A stretch of DNA of 64,000 nt from Eutreptiella sp. 'Long Island Sound 2002' (Eukaryota > Euglenozoa > Euglenophyceae > Eutreptiales > Eutreptiaceae): the NCBI GenBank assembly GCA_964036045.1, contig OZ038391.1, positions 39,288,232 to 39,352,231 of the forward strand, in the 5' to 3' direction. The notes under the pieces were generated by a model, which saw nothing but the letters and a program-made list of their open reading frames with translations, ran no database searches and was not told the origin of the DNA. This document shows positions 32,319 through 44,287 of this stretch, piece after piece (within the stretch, counting starts at the first letter, position 1; each line of letters opens with the position of its first letter). Made by a program: the position numbers and the translations under genes.

Positions 32319-34466
32319 ATGGTGAGCTGGCAGGAGGCGGGCAAGACGTGGCCGCTGCCCCACCCCCATGCGGTGCGCCTACTGCGTGGGTTAATGTGGG
32401 GGCAGCACTACCGCCACAGCAATCCCCAGTGCGAAGGCGGCATGCCCGGGAGCTTCGAGCTCCGCGACGACATGGGCGCCGACCGCCTGCAGGCAGTGGA
32501 AGACTGGCTGCGGGTGGAAGGATATGCCTACCGCTTCCGCCAGAAGCGCTGCAGGGTCTGGACCCGCCCGGACAGACCCGGCGAAGGGCTGCGCCCTGAC
32601 AGGATTGAGGAGGACGAGAACCCCAACGAGTACCCGTCGGGCGCCACGATCAACGTCTCCATGTGGGATATGATCGAAAAGAAGTTCCCGGAACCGGGGA
32701 ACGAGCGCACGCTGCAGGGCAGCAGCAGCAGCGCGTCTCCTGGGAAGGAAAAGCGATCCGCCGGGGACAAGAAGCGGGACAAGAAATGGCGGGAGTACCA
32801 GGAATCCCTGGCCGCTGAAGCCGCCCAAGCCGCCAAGGGCGGAACCCCAGCCACCAGCCCCCAACGGGCCGGTGGCGGTCACCACCCCGGCCACACCACC
32901 CTTGGCGACTTCCTCGAAGTCGCCAAGAAGGCCAAGGCCAAGCCCCTTCTGCTGCACCTGAGGGAGTCAGGCCCGGGCAGCGACGTGGAGTCGGCCAACC
33001 GTGGGAGGATGCCGGCCGACCAGGCCAGCTCCAGCAGCAGCGTCCCTCCCGACCAAAGGGACGTGGCCCGCGCCTGCGAGCGCGCCTGTGAGGTGCCCTG
33101 CAACCTTCGGGTTGCCTGGCAACGGGCAACACAGCAGAACGCTGCCGTGGAGGGCGCCGTCGGCATCGCCCAGGAGGAGGCTGCAGATTGGGGCAGAGGC
33201 ATGGCCTTCCACGCCTCGACCGTGGTGGCCATTGCGGCCGGGCTCACAGCTGCAGCCGCCCAGGAGGCAGCGACTGCCTGGGTCAGGAGTGAGGTGGCGG
33301 CGGCCGCCGAGGAAGCCCGCCTGGCCCAGGAGGCCATTGCCTGCAAGGAGGCCGAGGTGAAAGCGTTGGAAGAGGCGGTTGCCCAAGAGAGGGCAAGGAA
33401 GGAGGCGGAGGAAAGGGCCCACGCCGAAGCAACGGCCAAAGCCCAAGCGGACGCCGCCAGGAAGGACGCCATCGAGGCTGCCCGACGGAAGGTCGCTGAG
33501 GAGAGGGCCAAGACGGAGGCGGAGCTGGCAGCGTTGGAAGCGGAGAAGGCTCGGCTGCAGCGGGCTCGGGAAGCCGAGGCTGCCCGTGCCCGGGAGGAGG
33601 CCGAAAGGCGAGCTGCCGCATCCACGGCCGCTGCAATGGAGGAGGCGGAGGCCAAGCTCCAGCGCGAGACTCCCCCGGAAGGATCCCGAGTGGATACCCT
33701 TCGAAAGCTCTTCGAAGGGGACGCCTCCTCCAAGATGACGCTGGATCTGGAGGAGGAGGTCGACACGGGCAGCAGTGGGGACAGTGGCCCCACCGCCTAC
33801 CGACGAAGGAGGGGTAAGGGGAAGACCCCCGAGAGGTCACGGAGGCCAGCGGGCGGACACCCCCACGACTCCGACCCCTTCTTCACCGCCAGCGACGGGG
33901 ATGGACGAGACCGCCGACATCGCCGAGGAGTGGCTGGAGGAGGAGGCAGACATGTCCCCATGGAGCCGGAGGGTGAGGATGAGGATCTCCCTCCTCCCTA
34001 CCGGAGCTCGGAGTCTTCCGCGTGCGAGACCGAGACGACCAGGTGGGGCGACATGGACGAGGATGAAGACATGGACTTCGGTTACACGGAGAAACCCCCA
34101 TCCTCGGACCCACCGAGGGGACCCGGCGGAGGCCCACCGGGACCCCCTGTCGGCCGCCCACCAAGTGGACCCCCCGGAGGCGGACCTCCGGGCGGGGGAG
34201 GACCCCCTGGGCCGAGCGGACCCGGCGGAGGCCCTCCTGGAGGACCCCCTGGGGACCCCGACGGCCCACCAGAAGAGGGTGACCCGGAGGCCACTTGGCG
34301 GTGGATCGTCCACCTCCGCAGGAGGGTCCAGACCCTCGAGCGCGACGTAGACACGGGCAAAGGCGAGATGATTCGCATCGCCAGGGTCGCCGCGGGCGCA
34401 CAGAAGGAGCTGGACATCGCCAAGACGGAGATGGTCAAGAGCGCCAAGGTCGCCACCGCTGCCTAG
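32319..34466 (+). CDS. gag: Element D gag, N-terminal part: coiled coil and Gly-Pro-rich linker
   Basis: ATG at 32319 opens 715 codons. Features in order: an N-terminal mixed domain (1-150), a Lys-rich stretch, a long Ala/Glu/Arg helix (about 320-450, repeats such as AEEERAKTEAELAALEAEK) predicted as coiled coil, an acidic region, a collagen-like Gly-Pro run (about 600-650) and a second helical repeat (QKELDIAKTEM). It ends at TAG 34464-34466, in frame with the next ORF. The codon aligns with the Gln of the preceding helical repeat (AQKELDIA against stop-RELDIA), so a CAG-to-TAG change is likely. Much longer than a typical gag N-terminus. Confidence 0.78.
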   Translation: MVSWQEAGKTWPLPHPHAVRLLRGLMWGQHYRHSNPQCEGGMPGSFELRDDMGADRLQAVEDWLRVEGYAYRFRQKRCRVWTRPDRPGEGLRPDRIEEDENPNEYPSGATINVSMWDMIEKKFPEPGNERTLQGSSSSASPGKEKRSAGDKKRDKKWREYQESLAAEAAQAAKGGTPATSPQRAGGGHHPGHTTLGDFLEVAKKAKAKPLLLHLRESGPGSDVESANRGRMPADQASSSSSVPPDQRDVARACERACEVPCNLRVAWQRATQQNAAVEGAVGIAQEEAADWGRGMAFHASTVVAIAAGLTAAAAQEAATAWVRSEVAAAAEEARLAQEAIACKEAEVKALEEAVAQERARKEAEERAHAEATAKAQADAARKDAIEAARRKVAEERAKTEAELAALEAEKARLQRAREAEAARAREEAERRAAASTAAAMEEAEAKLQRETPPEGSRVDTLRKLFEGDASSKMTLDLEEEVDTGSSGDSGPTAYRRRRGKGKTPERSRRPAGGHPHDSDPFFTASDGDGRDRRHRRGVAGGGGRHVPMEPEGEDEDLPPPYRSSESSACETETTRWGDMDEDEDMDFGYTEKPPSSDPPRGPGGGPPGPPVGRPPSGPPGGGPPGGGGPPGPSGPGGGPPGGPPGDPDGPPEEGDPEATWRWIVHLRRRVQTLERDVDTGKGEMIRIARVAAGAQKELDIAKTEMVKSAKVATAA

Positions 34467-36657
34467 AGGGAGCTGGACATCGCCAGGGGCGAGACCAGGC
34501 TGTTGAACAAGGTCATCAACGGCCTGCAGCAGAGGTTGCACGAGCTGGAAGGCCGTGGAAGCGTCGGCAGCGACCGCCCACCCCTGGAGTCTGGCTCGTC
34601 GGACGACGGCTGGGGGCCTGAACCAGGTCCAGGCAGAGCCCACACCCCCGGCGGAGCCCCCAGAAGTCGCCCCAGCGCCAGTGCCCCCTCCTTCAGCGCC
34701 CCCTCTCATCACAGCGTGGGCCGCCGTAACGAGCGTGTGCCGCCCGGCAGTGGCAGTGAGGAGTGGCGTGATGAGTGGCTCAGTGCGGGGTACCACAACC
34801 GCCGTGCTCCACTGCGGACACCGGTACGCCCCCGACGCCCCACACCAGCCCAGGAGCCAATGCCAATGGCGGGCGGGCGTTATGGTGGACTCAGAGATGA
34901 GGTTGCCGGAGGGGACGTGGAGTGCAATGTTGGCGGAGGCGAGGAAGACCTGGAGGAGTTCGGCATTACCCCGCCGCGTGGTGTACGACGGGAAGCCGCT
35001 GAACGCAGCCGCCGGCGCCGTGATGAGGAGGCCTACATGGAAGGAGTACGGCGTGAACATCTAGGTTCAGCGTACATGGAGGAACCACGGCGTAGCCACA
35101 TGGATACCGTGGAGGAGATGGAAGTGGCGGCCGTGGGAGTCCGTGGGGGACGCCGATGGGAACCTCGGTCGACCTCGCCGCCGGCGTTCATGGTCTCTAA
35201 GGCCGCGGATGCCGCGGTGTGGGAAGACCTGAAGGACATCAAGCCCCCCACGTACGACGGCAACCCCCTCAACCTCGACCGCTTCTTGGAGAAGCTGGAC
35301 GATTGGGGGATGACCGTCACTGAAGACATGGATCCCGCGGATGCGGAGAAATATGTCTTCAAAAGGTTCAGGTGGAGCCTGCCGGAAGTGCTCCAAGAGC
35401 TGTACTTCGTGGCGACCAAGGAGGGGAAAATCAAGATCCTCAAGGAAGCCAAGAAGTGGCTCAACGAGCAGGAGCGGGTGGACGCTCCGCAGGTGGCTGC
35501 CAAGCGGTGGAAGGCCATCAAGCTTCAGCATGATGGTCGGGAGAACCGCCTACGAGATTGGCGGGACTTCTGGGGGCAATACACCCTCTTCCGCCGCAAC
35601 GTGGAGGACTGGAATGAGGGTGACGAGCAGGCCCACCTGCTCTCCATGCTGCCGGAAGCATGGATCAAGAGAGTCACCAAGGAGGAAGCCAAGAGGGCCA
35701 AGTCCAACCACACGGTCAAGATAATGCTCCCCAAGGAGTATCATACGAACGTGGTGGCTTGGACAAGGAAGAACGTGACCCGGGATGTCAAACGGCACTC
35801 CACGCAGAACGCCCTCCTCATCACCGTCACGGGCGATCGCGAGAAGACCGCGATGTGGCGCCTTGATGAGTGTGACGTGGGCGGCCAGACCATCCGTCTG
35901 CAGGCCATGCCAGCGTGGATGAGTTGCGACGAGGTCCTGGAGTTGGTTGGAGAGGAGGTACTCAAGGAGTACCGGAACCTTCACCACACCCGCGGGTTGA
36001 GGCCCGGCGACCGTGACGTCAACTACGTTGGCGAGGGGTCTGGCGGGGAAGCTGCCATGGACCCAGCGGGAGCCGATGGCGATGAGGCTCTCGACGACGA
36101 TGACGACGACGATGAGCCCGCGGAGGTGGCCGTTTGTGCCTTAGTGGCCAACAACCTGAACACGGGGAGCAACCGGGGAAGCTGGAAGCCCCTGCAGAAG
36201 GGTTGGAAGAAGAAGGAGAAGAAGGAGCCCTTCCGCATTGGTGACCCTCCGCTGTCCTTTGGGGAGTTCATACGAGCTCACCCTCAGGGCTGTTTCGTGT
36301 GTTATGGGAGGAACAAAGGGTTCAACCATGACCACCGGACATGCCCCGTCCACAAGGCCGACACGGAGGCCTACAAGAAGGTGCACGGGTCGAAGAAGTG
36401 TGCACCCCGCGGGTATCCGGGACACCAAGGTGGAGGACACCAAGGACGAGCTCTCCAAGCTGATGTCGGTGGGGACCGAGTTGGCCAAGGAGATCCAGGA
36501 GATCAAGAGGTCCTGGGTTCCCAAGTCGGACGACAAGAACAAGGAGAACAAAGAGAAGGACAAGGACAAGAAGGGTAAGAAAGGGGGAAAGAAGAAGAGT
36601 GTCAACGAGGTTGATGCGGAGGGGAGTACCCCTGCTACCACAACCGACGCCCCTTAG
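34467..36657 (+). CDS. gag: Element D gag, capsid and nucleocapsid part
   Basis: Continues the frame after the TAG. Contains a capsid-like region (VWEDLKDIKPPTYDG...LDRFLEKLDDW..., a retrotransposon Gag pattern), a following domain (LLITVTGDREKTAMWRLDE) and a Cys/His cluster (CFVCYGRNKGFNHDHRTC) that may act as a zinc knuckle. A one-base frame change near 36410 moves the frame; the Lys/Glu-rich tail (KENKEKDKDKKGKKGGKKK) ends at TAG 36655-36657. Pol continues in that same frame after 17 codons without an obvious start. Confidence 0.8.
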
Positions 36658-39164
36658 CGGAGCCCCTGCAGCCAAGGGCCCCAGCTAGGACGGTCGCAGG
36701 ATGGTGTCGTGGGAAGTGCCACACCATCCGAGTCGGGAGACAATGAGCACAAAGGGATTGCCGCGAGCGGATGGCCCGGTCCGGCACCCAAAACGAAAGA
36801 CAGTCGCAGTGGCAGGGTGAGGGCAAGTGAAGGCACGAACCCTTGCACCCGTCCATCCTTTGCGACCAAGAATGTATTTCATGTGCTTCAAGATCTATCC
36901 GAGAGTATCGGAGGATCACCCGGACCGCAGCTGGATGCTGCAGATGGGCAGCCTGAGCCCATTGTCCACGACCTGCACCAGTTGCTTATTGAGCTTCTGG
37001 AACGGCCGGAGATCCTGAGCTTGCACGCCGTGCGCCGTGTGGGGCGTGAGCGGCAGTTGCACCTTAAGGTCCGTGCCTTATGCGGGGAAGTGGAGAAGGT
37101 CTTCGACGTGTTGGTCGACACGGGAGCTCAGGTCAGCTGGGTCAAGGCTGGCTTACTTCCGCCAGAGTGCTTGACCGACAGTCGGAAGCCTGTCAGGCTG
37201 AAGCTGGCGAACGGCCAGTACATGGTGGGAGGCACGAGGGAAGCGGCCATTGGGCTGCAGTTCGTGAACCACCGTGAGCTGAACCGCCCGGACCTCGGCA
37301 AGGAAATCCTCCTGCAAGGTCGCTTCTACGAGGCTGAGATGGACTGGGACATGATCGTTGGGTACGACTTCATGATGGAGACGGACTCCGGCGTTCTCCC
37401 GGCCCCGGCCTCAATGACCCTGTACCAGGACGACCAGCTCTCGTGGCTTTCGTCACCTGAGCACCATGTGGAGTGCCAATGGATCCACCCGGAACGCAAT
37501 CAGCTCGAAGTAGCCGGGCTGGGCACTGAGCCAACTGGGCCAGCAAACCAGGAGTACGGCGTAATGCCGGAAGTGGCGAGCCGCGTGGTTGCGGACCTGG
37601 GAGCTTTGGATGTGGCACTGGATGCCTTCTCTTCAGGAACCTCCGCCCATCTTCGGGTTTGTGAGAAGTACTGGAGCGCCCAGGACTCCGCGTGGAAGAA
37701 GCACTGGGGTCCGCATCAGGGTTTGATGTGGATCCATTGGCCCCGATGGGACATTCCAAGGGCGGTAGCGAAGATTCGCAAGGACCGCTCCAAGGCAGTG
37801 CTGGTTGTCCCTATGGGATGCACCGAGGAGGAAAGCACCCGAGATTGGGTGGTCTCGCTGACCAACATGACCTTAAACAAGGTCACCCTACCGGGTAGAG
37901 AGAGTGTCTATCAGGACGCTAAGGGACAGCCCATGCCACCCCAGAGATGGCCAACGGAATTCCACTATGTGGATGGGGGCCTTGAACAGGCCGATACCAC
38001 GGACTTCATGTGTGTCAACCGCATGATAGCGGAGCCATGGCGGCAATGCTTTGCGGTTTCTCCTGTTGACATCGGAGAATCGGAGGACCTCCTCACTGAA
38101 GAGGAGTTGGATCTGGTTCAGGGGTATATGGATCAGCCCTTTCACGACTGGGGAAGCCAGCATGAGGGCAAGGGCCAGGACAAAGCCTGGTGGGAAGTGG
38201 ATTCCATCATCTCCGGTTCCTATGATGGGAATATCTTCGTAAAGACGCTGCCGGACCACATGTCCAGCCAGGACGAGCCAATCGGCGGTAACCCACCCAC
38301 CTACGGCGACCTGTTCCGAGGCAAGACCAGAGATGGCCCTTTGGGCCACCTGGGAAGACCACCTGAGCGATCTTGTGGAAGTACCCCGCAAGTAAGCTCA
38401 GTGGTCCAGGTGCCCGGAAAGGCCAAGGCGGAGTCCGATGAGTGCCCCAAGATCCAGGCATTGAGGGCCAGGCTGAAGCAGAAGTATGGGGATACCTTCT
38501 TCAGCGGAAAATCTGCGTTTCCCCCTCCGGTGCGTGGACCGTATGGCGAGGCCAAGATACGACTGAAGCTGGACCCCCGTGTGTATCGAAACCGGGAGTT
38601 CGCCCTGAGGGGCGAGAGAAAGGAGGCCATGGAGAAGATCCTCCGTGAATTCATTGAGAGAGGCTGGCTTGAGCCGTGCCACTCCGAGTGGGCCTCTCCG
38701 TGCTTCGTCGTCCCCAAGAAGGTGGCCGGAGAGTGGCGGCTCGTGGTTGACTACCGCGGCCTAAACGCCCAAACGCAGCATGACAGCTATACGCTGCCCC
38801 TCATTGAGGACATGCTGCAAAAACATCACCGGCGGAGGATCTTCACAGTGATTGACTCGAAACATGGTTATCATCAGATGCCTCTCGCCGAGGAGTCCCG
38901 TGCCTGCACAGCAATGAGCACCCCACTTGGACCCCTCCAGTGGAAGGTGATGCCCATGGGCGTTACCAACGGCAATGCGGCTTTTCAGCGGATGCTGGAG
39001 AACCTGCTTGAGCCGGTGCGTGACTGTGCGGACCCCTTCGTGGACGACGTGATCATCGCGTCCGGGGACCCCAGTATGAGCTATGAGGAGCTCCTGGAGG
39101 CACATGAGAGGGACGTCACCAGAGTGCTGGACCTTCTGGTTCGGCACAAACTCACGGGCAGCAG
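36658..39164 (+). CDS. pol: Element D pol: protease, methyltransferase-like segment, reverse transcriptase (5' part)
   Basis: In frame with gag across TAG-CGG (36655-36660). Numbering from 36709: protease motif LVDTGAQVSW (Asp137) with VGYDF downstream; a segment aligning with the methyltransferase-like region of A, B and C (DVALDAFSSG near 300, LVVPMG), but with its Asn-Pro-Pro motif lost (WIHWPRW); then RT from about 615, with LVVDYRGLNAQ, MPMGVTNGNAAFQ and FVDDVIIAS (catalytic Asp pair). Cut at KLTGS by the hAT element; the duplicated GGCAGCAG keeps the frame on the other side. Confidence 0.88.
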
Positions 39165-40318
39165 TAGGGATGCAGATTTGCAGCAAATTGAATTTGAATT
39201 CGCCGAATTCGCTGCGAATTCGTTCGCAGCGCGAATTCGCTGCGAATTCGGCCTGAAATTCACAGTACTGCGAATTCGGGGCGAACTCGCACTGCGAATT
39301 CGCAGGCGACAGCAAAATGATCACGCGTGCGCCGTCTTTTCTCCAGATGAAAACCTAACTTTGAATTGTGCCATGCAATAATTTTTTTGACTTTATACAA
39401 TGAAAACCATGATCATTCTGCTTCCATCCACCTGTTCAGTTGCTTGTGCGGTGCCTGCGTACTCGTTTTCGTTAAAAACATTTGTTTTTCAGTTTTGAAC
39501 GCACCGCTGTGTCTGCCTCGTTGCACTGAACACGACGGTGCCCTCCGTTCCTCCCAAAACCGCACCAGTTCGGAGAAAAACGCGTCGCGAGCTTTTAATT
39601 TTCGACTTTTTTTTTTGACTTCGGACAGTCAAGACGTGTTCCCCCTTGCCTACCCTTCATTTTGGTACGCTCCTTGCACTCGTCGGCTCCGTGCACGCAC
39701 AAAAATCCTTGTTACGAGGTTCGAAAAAGTCCAGATTTGACAGTGTACTGTGACAGTCACATAGTGATGATTATTGAGGATCATGACAATAATAATGTTA
39801 ATTGAATGCCCATTGCTAGTTTGCTTTATGTTTCCCTTGTATTTGTTATCCTCTCACTTAGATGAATTCAAGTCCCATGATTCAATGCAAGAATACAATG
39901 AATGAAGGCCCAATAAGGGCAAGAAGTGGTTCACATGTGATGGTTTGTGTGTGGATTGGTGATTTTGCATGCTTTGCTGCTTTTTTTCCAAAAGGTATTT
40001 GAAAGAATCAAGGAAGGGTGTATACCTCGATATTTGGAATTCTTGGTTTTGATTTGTCTTTATTTTTGTCAAATAGTATAAGCACAGTGAATGCAAGCAA
40101 CAACAAACAACAAAAATTGCAAGGTTATGGAAGCTTTTGGAATGGAAGGTAAATTGTAGGTGCCTATGGATTCTCAGCCTCGGGTGAATTCAAGCGAATC
40201 AAGGGGGAATTAGAATTTGAAGTTGCGAATTCGAACTCGGAGGGGTCCACGAATTCGTGCGAATTCGGGGCGAATTCGAATTCGAGCGAATACGTGCGAA
40301 TTCGAACCTGCATCCCTA
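39165..40318. mobile_element. Non-autonomous hAT-type DNA transposon (1154 bp)
   Basis: Perfect 8-bp duplication GGCAGCAG (39157-39164 and 40319-40326) and inverted ends TAGGGATGCAG(A/G)TT, similar to the Ac-type TAGGGATG start. Subterminal regions are crowded with GCGAATTCG on both sides. No transposase ORF. It sits in element D's RT gene, so it is younger than D. Confidence 0.9.
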
Positions 40319-40711
40319 GGCAGCAGTGACAAGCCCACCATTGCGGTAAGCGAGGTGGTCTTCGCTGGCCACGTAGTTGGGAACGGGCAGCGGAAGCCCA
40401 TACCTGGCAAGGTGGCTGCGATTGAGCACTGGGAAAAGCCCAAGACGGTCTCTGAGCTACGGGTGTACTTGGGGTTCTGCAACTACTACTCGGGGTATAT
40501 CAAGATGTATGCCGAGTATGCAGCCCCCATGACCACCATGCTCAAGGGCAACCGAGGAGAGACCAAGAAGGGGTCCAAGAAGGCTCTGGTCTGGAATGAA
40601 GAGTCCCACCGTGCCTTTGAGGGGATGAAACAGGCGCTGCTATCCGCAGTGGGTCTGCACCTCGTGGATCCTGACCGAGGGTTCGTCCTGCGCACGGACG
40701 CTTCCGAATAG
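40319..40711 (+). CDS. pol: Element D pol: RT thumb and RNase H start
   Basis: Resumes RT directly after the hAT element (SSDKPTIAVSEVVFAGHVV, then VYLGFCNYYSGYI, the usual RT connection). RNase H begins at RTDASE. One base is missing in the next Tyr codon (about 40710), producing TAG at 40709-40711; the frame continues as AVGAVLEQV one base over. Confidence 0.85.
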   Translation, partial: GSSDKPTIAVSEVVFAGHVVGNGQRKPIPGKVAAIEHWEKPKTVSELRVYLGFCNYYSGYIKMYAEYAAPMTTMLKGNRGETKKGSKKALVWNEESHRAFEGMKQALLSAVGLHLVDPDRGFVLRTDASE

Positions 40712-42801
40712 CCGTTGGCGCTGTGTTGGAACAAGTGCTTGACGATGGGAGGCATGTACCAGTGGCCTTCTGGAGCCGAGTCCTGGCGGAAGGCGAGAGA
40801 CGGACGTGGACGCCCCGAGAAAAGGAGGCGTATGCCATCGTCATGGCTCTCAGGAAATGGGCTGGGTACATAGCCCTCCATCCCGTCACCGTCTGCACCG
40901 ACCATCAGAGTCTGCAGTCGTGGCACAAAGAGCACGTGGACACCCCCTCAGGTCCCGCCTCCCGACGGGCAAGATGGCATGAGACCTTGGCCAATTTCGA
41001 CCTCACGGTACTGTATGTTCCTGGCAAGGACAACACCGTGGCGGACTGTCTCAGTAGGTGGGCCTATTCCGCCAGCAAGGGCATGACGGATGTCTCCGCC
41101 CATGGCGATGAGGCTGAGACCGCTGAGGCCAAGAGGATCATAGAAATGGAGCGCCTGATGGAGGAGGAGGGTGTTAAATGCTTCGTCGTCATGGCTGCGG
41201 ATGCCCCCCTCGGAACGAGGATGGGCAGAGCGGTCAGAGTACTCGCCCCTGAGGGAGCTGAGTCCGACAAGCACCTCTTCCCTAAATCTTGCCTTCAGGA
41301 CGACTGGACTGATGACTACGCCAAGTCTGAGGCCTATGAGGCCGAATATAGGGCTGTGACCGACCCTGATGACGGGCAGAAGTGGCCAAAGGGGCTGACT
41401 GAGGAGGATGGCAAGCTCTACCGGAATGGTAAGCTGCTGGTCCCAGAGTCCCGAGTGCTCGAGCTGTGTGAGGCTTGGCACCACCACATGATGCACCCAG
41501 GGGTCAAGAAGCAAGCCCTGGACATGCAGCGCCGGTTTGAGATCGACCAGATCGGTCTCTACAACGCCATCAAGAAGGTCAAGAAGGGTTGCTCGGTCTG
41601 TCAGGCCTGCAATCCCGATAACCGGAACGTCAAGGGGGAAGCCCAATGGACTCCAGTGCCTGACCAGCCCATGGAGAGTGTGGCCATGGACGTCTTCTCC
41701 ATGCCCGAAGTTCACATAGGCAAGGAGACCTTTGACTGTGTGGTCCTTTGTGTGGACCGCCACAGCGGCTACGTAGTAGCCGTTCCGGCACGCAAAAGGG
41801 GGTTGCTTGCCAAGGAAGTGGCAGTCATGATGATTCGTCATTGGCTGACCGTCTTTGACATCCCCCGCACCATTTGCAGTGACCGAGGGCCCCATTTTAC
41901 TGGTGGCTGGTTCAAGGCCATGTGTTCACTCATGGGAATACGTCATGCCAAGAGCGTCGCCTATCTCAGCCGGTCCAATGGCCGGGCTGAAGTGGCTGGA
42001 AGGCAGCTGTTCGAGAAGCTACGCAAGATTGAAATCACCAATCCACGTCGGAATTGGTTTGAGGAGATGTGGCCCGCTCTGAAGGCCCATCATGACACCC
42101 CCACTCCGGGTGGTTTGTCCCCTCACCAGATTTTGTTCGGCAGGGACCCCCTTGGTCGGGGACTTCCCTTGTCTGGTGATGGTATGGCCATGGACGCCAA
42201 GGAATTCTTCGCGCGGCAAGAGGCAACGGCGCGGGACATCCGCCAGCAGCTCGAGAAGGAGCATGCTGAGCGTCAGAAGTCCGCCCTGAGCTCGACAGCG
42301 CAAAAGTTCAGGTTGGGAGACCCGGTGTGGGTGATCAGACCCCGCCCTATGGGCACCCACCGCACCAAAACCTGGTTCACATCCGGAGAGGTGGTCCGCA
42401 GGATTGGTGAGGACACCTACCGCATCAAGGTGGGTCACGGACAGTTCCGGGAGCGCCAGAAGAGGCAACTCCATGTGCGGGAACCCGACCTCCGTGGCCA
42501 ACATGTGTCCCTGGACTACGCCACACATGAGGCTGATTCGGACGATGACTACGCTGAGCAGGACGACTATACCGTCGAGAAGATCGTGGCCCAGCGTCCG
42601 AACGCCTCGGCACCCGGAGGCCTGGAGTTCAAGGTTCGTTGGCGAGGCTATGGGCCGTCCCACGACACCTGGGAACCCGTCTCCTCGTTCGTGCCGCGGA
42701 TTAACACCCCCTTCATGGACTACATCCGCAAGCACAAGACCAAGCTCCATGTCTCGGACTTGGCAGCACTCACCCAGGCGATTGCAGCCAGGGGCGCCTG
42801 A
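40712..42801 (+). CDS. pol: Element D pol: RNase H, integrase, chromodomain
   Basis: 692 codons from 40723. RNase H: EKEAYAI (36-42), CTDHQSL (Asp60), VADCLSR (Asp108). Integrase zinc site His254/His258 (HHHMMHPG) and Cys290/Cys293; triad Asp323 (AMDVFS), Asp387 (CSDRGPHF) and Glu423 (GRAEVAGR). A DPVWVIRPRP segment lies after the core. A clear chromodomain follows at about 615-657 (FKVRWRGYGPSHDTWEPVSS), with the aromatic and acidic pattern of methyl-lysine binding domains. Ends at TGA 42799-42801. This is the most intact integrase in the window. Confidence 0.92.
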
Positions 42802-44276
42802 TCACCGCCCTGAGGTCTCCCCTGATGCAGTTTGAGCACTTGTTTGGGCGACGGATCGTCCCTCACTTGCTTGCTCTCCTCCATCTTCCGGTGACATGCC
42901 ATCTGACTGGCCATATACCCCCCCCTGCTGAATCCAGGGGAGGATGGCCCCTCTCTTCCACTTCTATTCGTCACTCCCCGCCTGCTGAATCCTTGGGAAA
43001 CCAGGCAGGGCGACTGACCTTGACATTTTCTGAGCTCTTAGGGCCTTGAAGCCCATACGATGGTGCGCAACGGATGCCGCTGTCATCGGCATTGCAATTT
43101 TTGGGTGTGTGGTCTGGTCCCATGGCACTTGCGGGATCCAGACCAGTCTACGTGTATCTGCAGACTATATATTGCCTGAACTCAGGCGTTTTTCTGTCCA
43201 CCCTCCTGCATATGCCTTATCCTAACCGGGGCGTGGTTTGGCACTCTATCCAGAGTGTGTTTACACGCCTATTTACCTGTTTCTTGCTCACTTTTCTGCC
43301 CCCCAGGATATGTGCATCTGTATGTTAAGTGTTGTCAGCCCATCACCGAGATATGGACTGTTTTCCCCCCGATGGGACAGGAATCGGAATACGAAGGCGC
43401 CCTGAGTCGCCGTGTACATGCTCTTACATAAGGTCCAGCCTGGACCAGTACCTAAGTACAGATTCTTCTGTTTGAGTGCCCGTGATACCCTGTGCCCTAG
43501 TGGCTGTGATGTGCTGAGATCCTGATGGCGCCAGGCGGGAAGCCCAGTTGCCTGACTACACTCCCAGCGGTCCGCCACTGTCAGTCCCAGTGTGAGCCTA
43601 CCGACTCGCAGACGCACTTGCAGTCGGGTGGCGACCTCCGGCGTCCTGACCTCGGTCAGTCTGCCTGGGAAACTGGTGGTTTGAGGAGTCGACGCCTCCG
43701 CCCAGACTGCATGGGGACTCCCCCATGCATGGCCTTCGTGGTAATTGGGCGAGGGAAAAGACGGCCTTGATGCCCGATCCCTTATGGAGGAGCTCGTTCG
43801 GCTTTACCACCCTGGACTCGCGTCGTGGATATGGACATGGTGCGCCCAAGGAAGGACCCGTGGGGACTCTCCCCCAGACTGCGGCCTTGGGAAGCCTGGG
43901 GTAGCCTGATGGATCTTTGTGGTCGCTTTCGACCTGTGGGACCACCTCGGTCGCCGTGTGGCGCCTATGTTGGCCACGTATGCCACTGCCACTGTGGTAG
44001 TGACCGCCGCAGCCGGCACCCGGTGCGCCTGGTATGGGTTAACGGGTCCTTTGGATGCCGAACAAACGCCGCCAGGACCCGGGACTTGATACTTGATACT
44101 ATACATGCGCTACAAGCTTTTACAGTGCCATACATGTCTAACCGTGGGTGGCAATGGGCAACCTGACCCACAGCCAGCCTGGAGTGTGAGGTGTGACATC
44201 CCCCCCCTTCAGGGGATGGTCCTGGGTACCCGCTGCCATGCTTGGGTGTTATCGAGCCCCCTGCAGGGTTTGCTCT
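42802..44276 (+). other. Element D 3' untranslated region
   Basis: 1.5 kb between integrase and the 3' LTR without a convincing ORF. Possible packaging or envelope-remnant region; I see no membrane-protein signature. Confidence 0.6.
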
Positions 44277-44287
44277 AAGGAGGGGGG
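44277..44287 (+). promoter_or_regulatory. Element D polypurine tract
   Basis: AAGGAGGGGGG immediately before the 3' LTR start TGAAG, the standard place and composition for the plus-strand primer. Confidence 0.85.

Noticed and set aside
34464-34466. Alternative genetic code with TAG as Gln
   Set aside because: Other in-frame stops align with Tyr, Trp and Gly, and TAG, TAA and TGA all end ORFs normally, so simple nonsense mutation explains them better.
42802-44276. Envelope gene downstream of element D integrase
   Set aside because: No signal peptide, membrane segment or long ORF in this untranslated stretch.
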